Assembly (NCBI GenBank): GCA_024684455.1
Contig: JAIKWU010000079.1
Coordinates: 62,001-126,000 of the forward strand
Reading direction: 5' to 3'
Source: Bacteroidaceae bacterium
GTDB taxonomy: Bacteria > Bacteroidota > Bacteroidia > Bacteroidales > Bacteroidaceae
DNA: 64,000 nt
In this document: in pieces, positions 62,816-64,000 of the stretch
Position numbering within the stretch: position 1 is the stretch's first letter
How the letters are laid out: each line of letters begins with the position of its first letter
Translations under genes and position numbers: made by a program
Notes under the pieces: generated by a model
Databases searched by the model: none
Seen by the model: the letters and a program-made list of their open reading frames with translations, nothing else
Told to the model about the DNA's origin: nothing

Positions 62816-64000
62816 ATGAAACATCGCATCCTTGTCATTTTAACTTTTATCTTTTCTATTTTAACCTCCCAAGCCCAGCAGCAAACCTCTCGGTTGCACA
62901 TCGGCGGATATGGAGAGGCAGTCATGAGCCGCAACTTCTACAGCCAGAGTTTCAACCGCTACAAGATGCCAGAGAACTATGCTGGTGACAAAAGTCATGG
63001 ACGCTTCGACCTGCCACACGTCTGCCTCAACCTCGGATATGACTTCGGGAAAGGCTGGACGCTGGGAACAGAGATTGAGTTTGAGCATGGAGGCAATGGC
63101 ACTGCCGTAGAAATAGAAGCCGAGGAGGCGGGTGAATATGAAGCCGAGGTGGAGAAAGGCGGAGAAGTTAATATCGAACAGTTCTGGCTGAACAAGGAAT
63201 TCTTCAATGGACAACTGAACGTCAAGGCTGGTGAAATCATCGTACCAGTCGGATACTCCAACGCCCATCACGAGCCCAATCAGTTCTTTACCGTCTATCG
63301 ACCCGAAGGTGAAGCAACCCTCATGCCTAACACATGGCATCAAGTGGGACTCTCCCTTTGGGGACGCCTAAAAGACTGGCGCTATGAGGTGCAGTTGCTT
63401 TCGGGTTTGAACTCTGAAAGTTTCACGGCAGAAAACTTCGTACATTACGGTGCCACCAGCCCATACGAGTTCAAGGTGGCCAACAACTACGCTGGAGCCC
63501 TGCGTATTGACAATTACTCGTTCAAAGGGCTGCGCATCGGATTGAGCGGCTATTATGGCCACACATTTCGCAACACTCTGCGCACCCCAGGCAGTCAATA
63601 CGACGATGTGACTGGGGCATTGGGAATCGTTGCCCTTGACTTTACACTCAACCGTTGGAACTGGATGGTCCGCGGCAATGTCGATTATGCACACTTCAGC
63701 GATGCCGACGCCATCTCAGCCTACAATCAAGCCAACTGGACTCATCACAAATATCAAGACGGCAACCCTCATCACTACACCAACATCGGCAGCAATGCTG
63801 TGGCGTATGCAATTGAAGCGGGCTACGACATTTTCTCTCAGATTCAGGCACTTCGAGCCCAACAGGAGCGACTCTTTGTCTTTGGCCGCTTTGAGCATTA
63901 TAACACGATGGCGTCGGGCACTTACAAGTCGATGTATAAATACACCAAGAAATACCGTTGTGTATTCGGCTTCAACTATTCGCCCATTCCTCAGATAACC
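62816..64000 (+). CDS. Outer-membrane porin-like protein (3' end outside window)
   Basis: 395 codons are visible, with no stop. Signal peptide MKHRILVILTFIFSILTSQAQ, then repeated amphipathic beta strands rich in Gly, Tyr and Trp: LHIGGYGEAVMSRNF near 27, FDLPHVCLNLGYDF near 63, FWLNKEFFNGQLNVKAGEI near 125. The general build fits a phosphate-selective-porin-like barrel of Bacteroidales. An acidic Glu-rich loop lies near 102-117. Substrate unknown. It starts divergently from the hemerythrin-LuxR regulator and may be its target. Confidence 0.8.
   Translation, partial: MKHRILVILTFIFSILTSQAQQQTSRLHIGGYGEAVMSRNFYSQSFNRYKMPENYAGDKSHGRFDLPHVCLNLGYDFGKGWTLGTEIEFEHGGNGTAVEIEAEEAGEYEAEVEKGGEVNIEQFWLNKEFFNGQLNVKAGEIIVPVGYSNAHHEPNQFFTVYRPEGEATLMPNTWHQVGLSLWGRLKDWRYEVQLLSGLNSESFTAENFVHYGATSPYEFKVANNYAGALRIDNYSFKGLRIGLSGYYGHTFRNTLRTPGSQYDDVTGALGIVALDFTLNRWNWMVRGNVDYAHFSDADAISAYNQANWTHHKYQDGNPHHYTNIGSNAVAYAIEAGYDIFSQIQALRAQQERLFVFGRFEHYNTMASGTYKSMYKYTKKYRCVFGFNYSPIPQIT

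Overview
This window looks like chromosomal DNA of a Bacteroidales bacterium, most probably a Prevotella-type member of the Prevotellaceae. Three things support this: promoters follow the Bacteroidetes pattern (TTTG or TTG, 19-20 bases, then TAnnTTTG); almost no gene has a Shine-Dalgarno site; and the gene content includes a type IX secretion system (T9SS), C-terminal sorting tails, STN/TonB receptors with ECF sigma factors, and the Bacteroidetes form of the division cluster. The genus is inferred, not proven.

Layout. 1-9.7 kb: two very large secreted modular proteins with C-terminal sorting tails (the first cut by the window edge), separated by a small Gly/Asp/Trp-rich protein. 10.2-26.4 kb: a complete division and cell-wall (dcw) cluster, mraZ-rsmH-ftsL-ftsI-murE-mraY-murD-ftsW-murG-murC-ftsQ-ftsA-ftsZ, with likely MraZ boxes at its promoter and an internal promoter before murG. 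murE carries the diaminopimelate DNPR motif; murF and ddl are absent. 26.4-32.7 kb (minus strand): gyrB, then a tight three-gene operon (a small FG-GAP-like secreted protein, a DUF3160 lipoprotein, a CapA-like phosphoesterase) whose reading frames overlap by exactly 32 bases at both junctions. 33.0-37.2 kb: ECF sigma, a FecR-like anti-sigma and an STN/TonB-type outer-membrane receptor. 37.3-41.0 kb (minus): acyl-CoA dehydrogenase with its electron-transfer flavoprotein. 41.3-42.5 kb: a candidate small RNA and a helical-repeat/DUF4234 membrane protein. 43.0-50.5 kb (minus): a GH28-like enzyme followed by the T9SS core genes porP, gldK, gldL, gldM and gldN. 50.6-52.6 kb: hsp20 behind a sigma-54-type promoter, then tyrS. 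52.6-55.5 kb: a second ECF operon bracketed by nearly identical 50-base inverted repeats. 55.5-61.5 kb: ribF (minus), then dxs-trkA-trkH. 61.6-64 kb: a hemerythrin-LuxR regulator divergent from an outer-membrane porin-like gene that runs off the window.

The genes connect in several ways. The T9SS operon encodes the machine that would export the two sorting-tail proteins at the left end. The dcw cluster supplies lipid II synthesis and the divisome as one block. Two separate ECF sigma operons suggest envelope sensing.

The most interesting signals are mainly non-coding: eight heptamer repeats inside ribF that could shift its frame, an exact sigma-54-type promoter on hsp20, a promoter-stem-U-tract unit that looks like a new small RNA, a long repeated promoter element giving almost leaderless starts at two loci, and several families of short dispersed palindromes.
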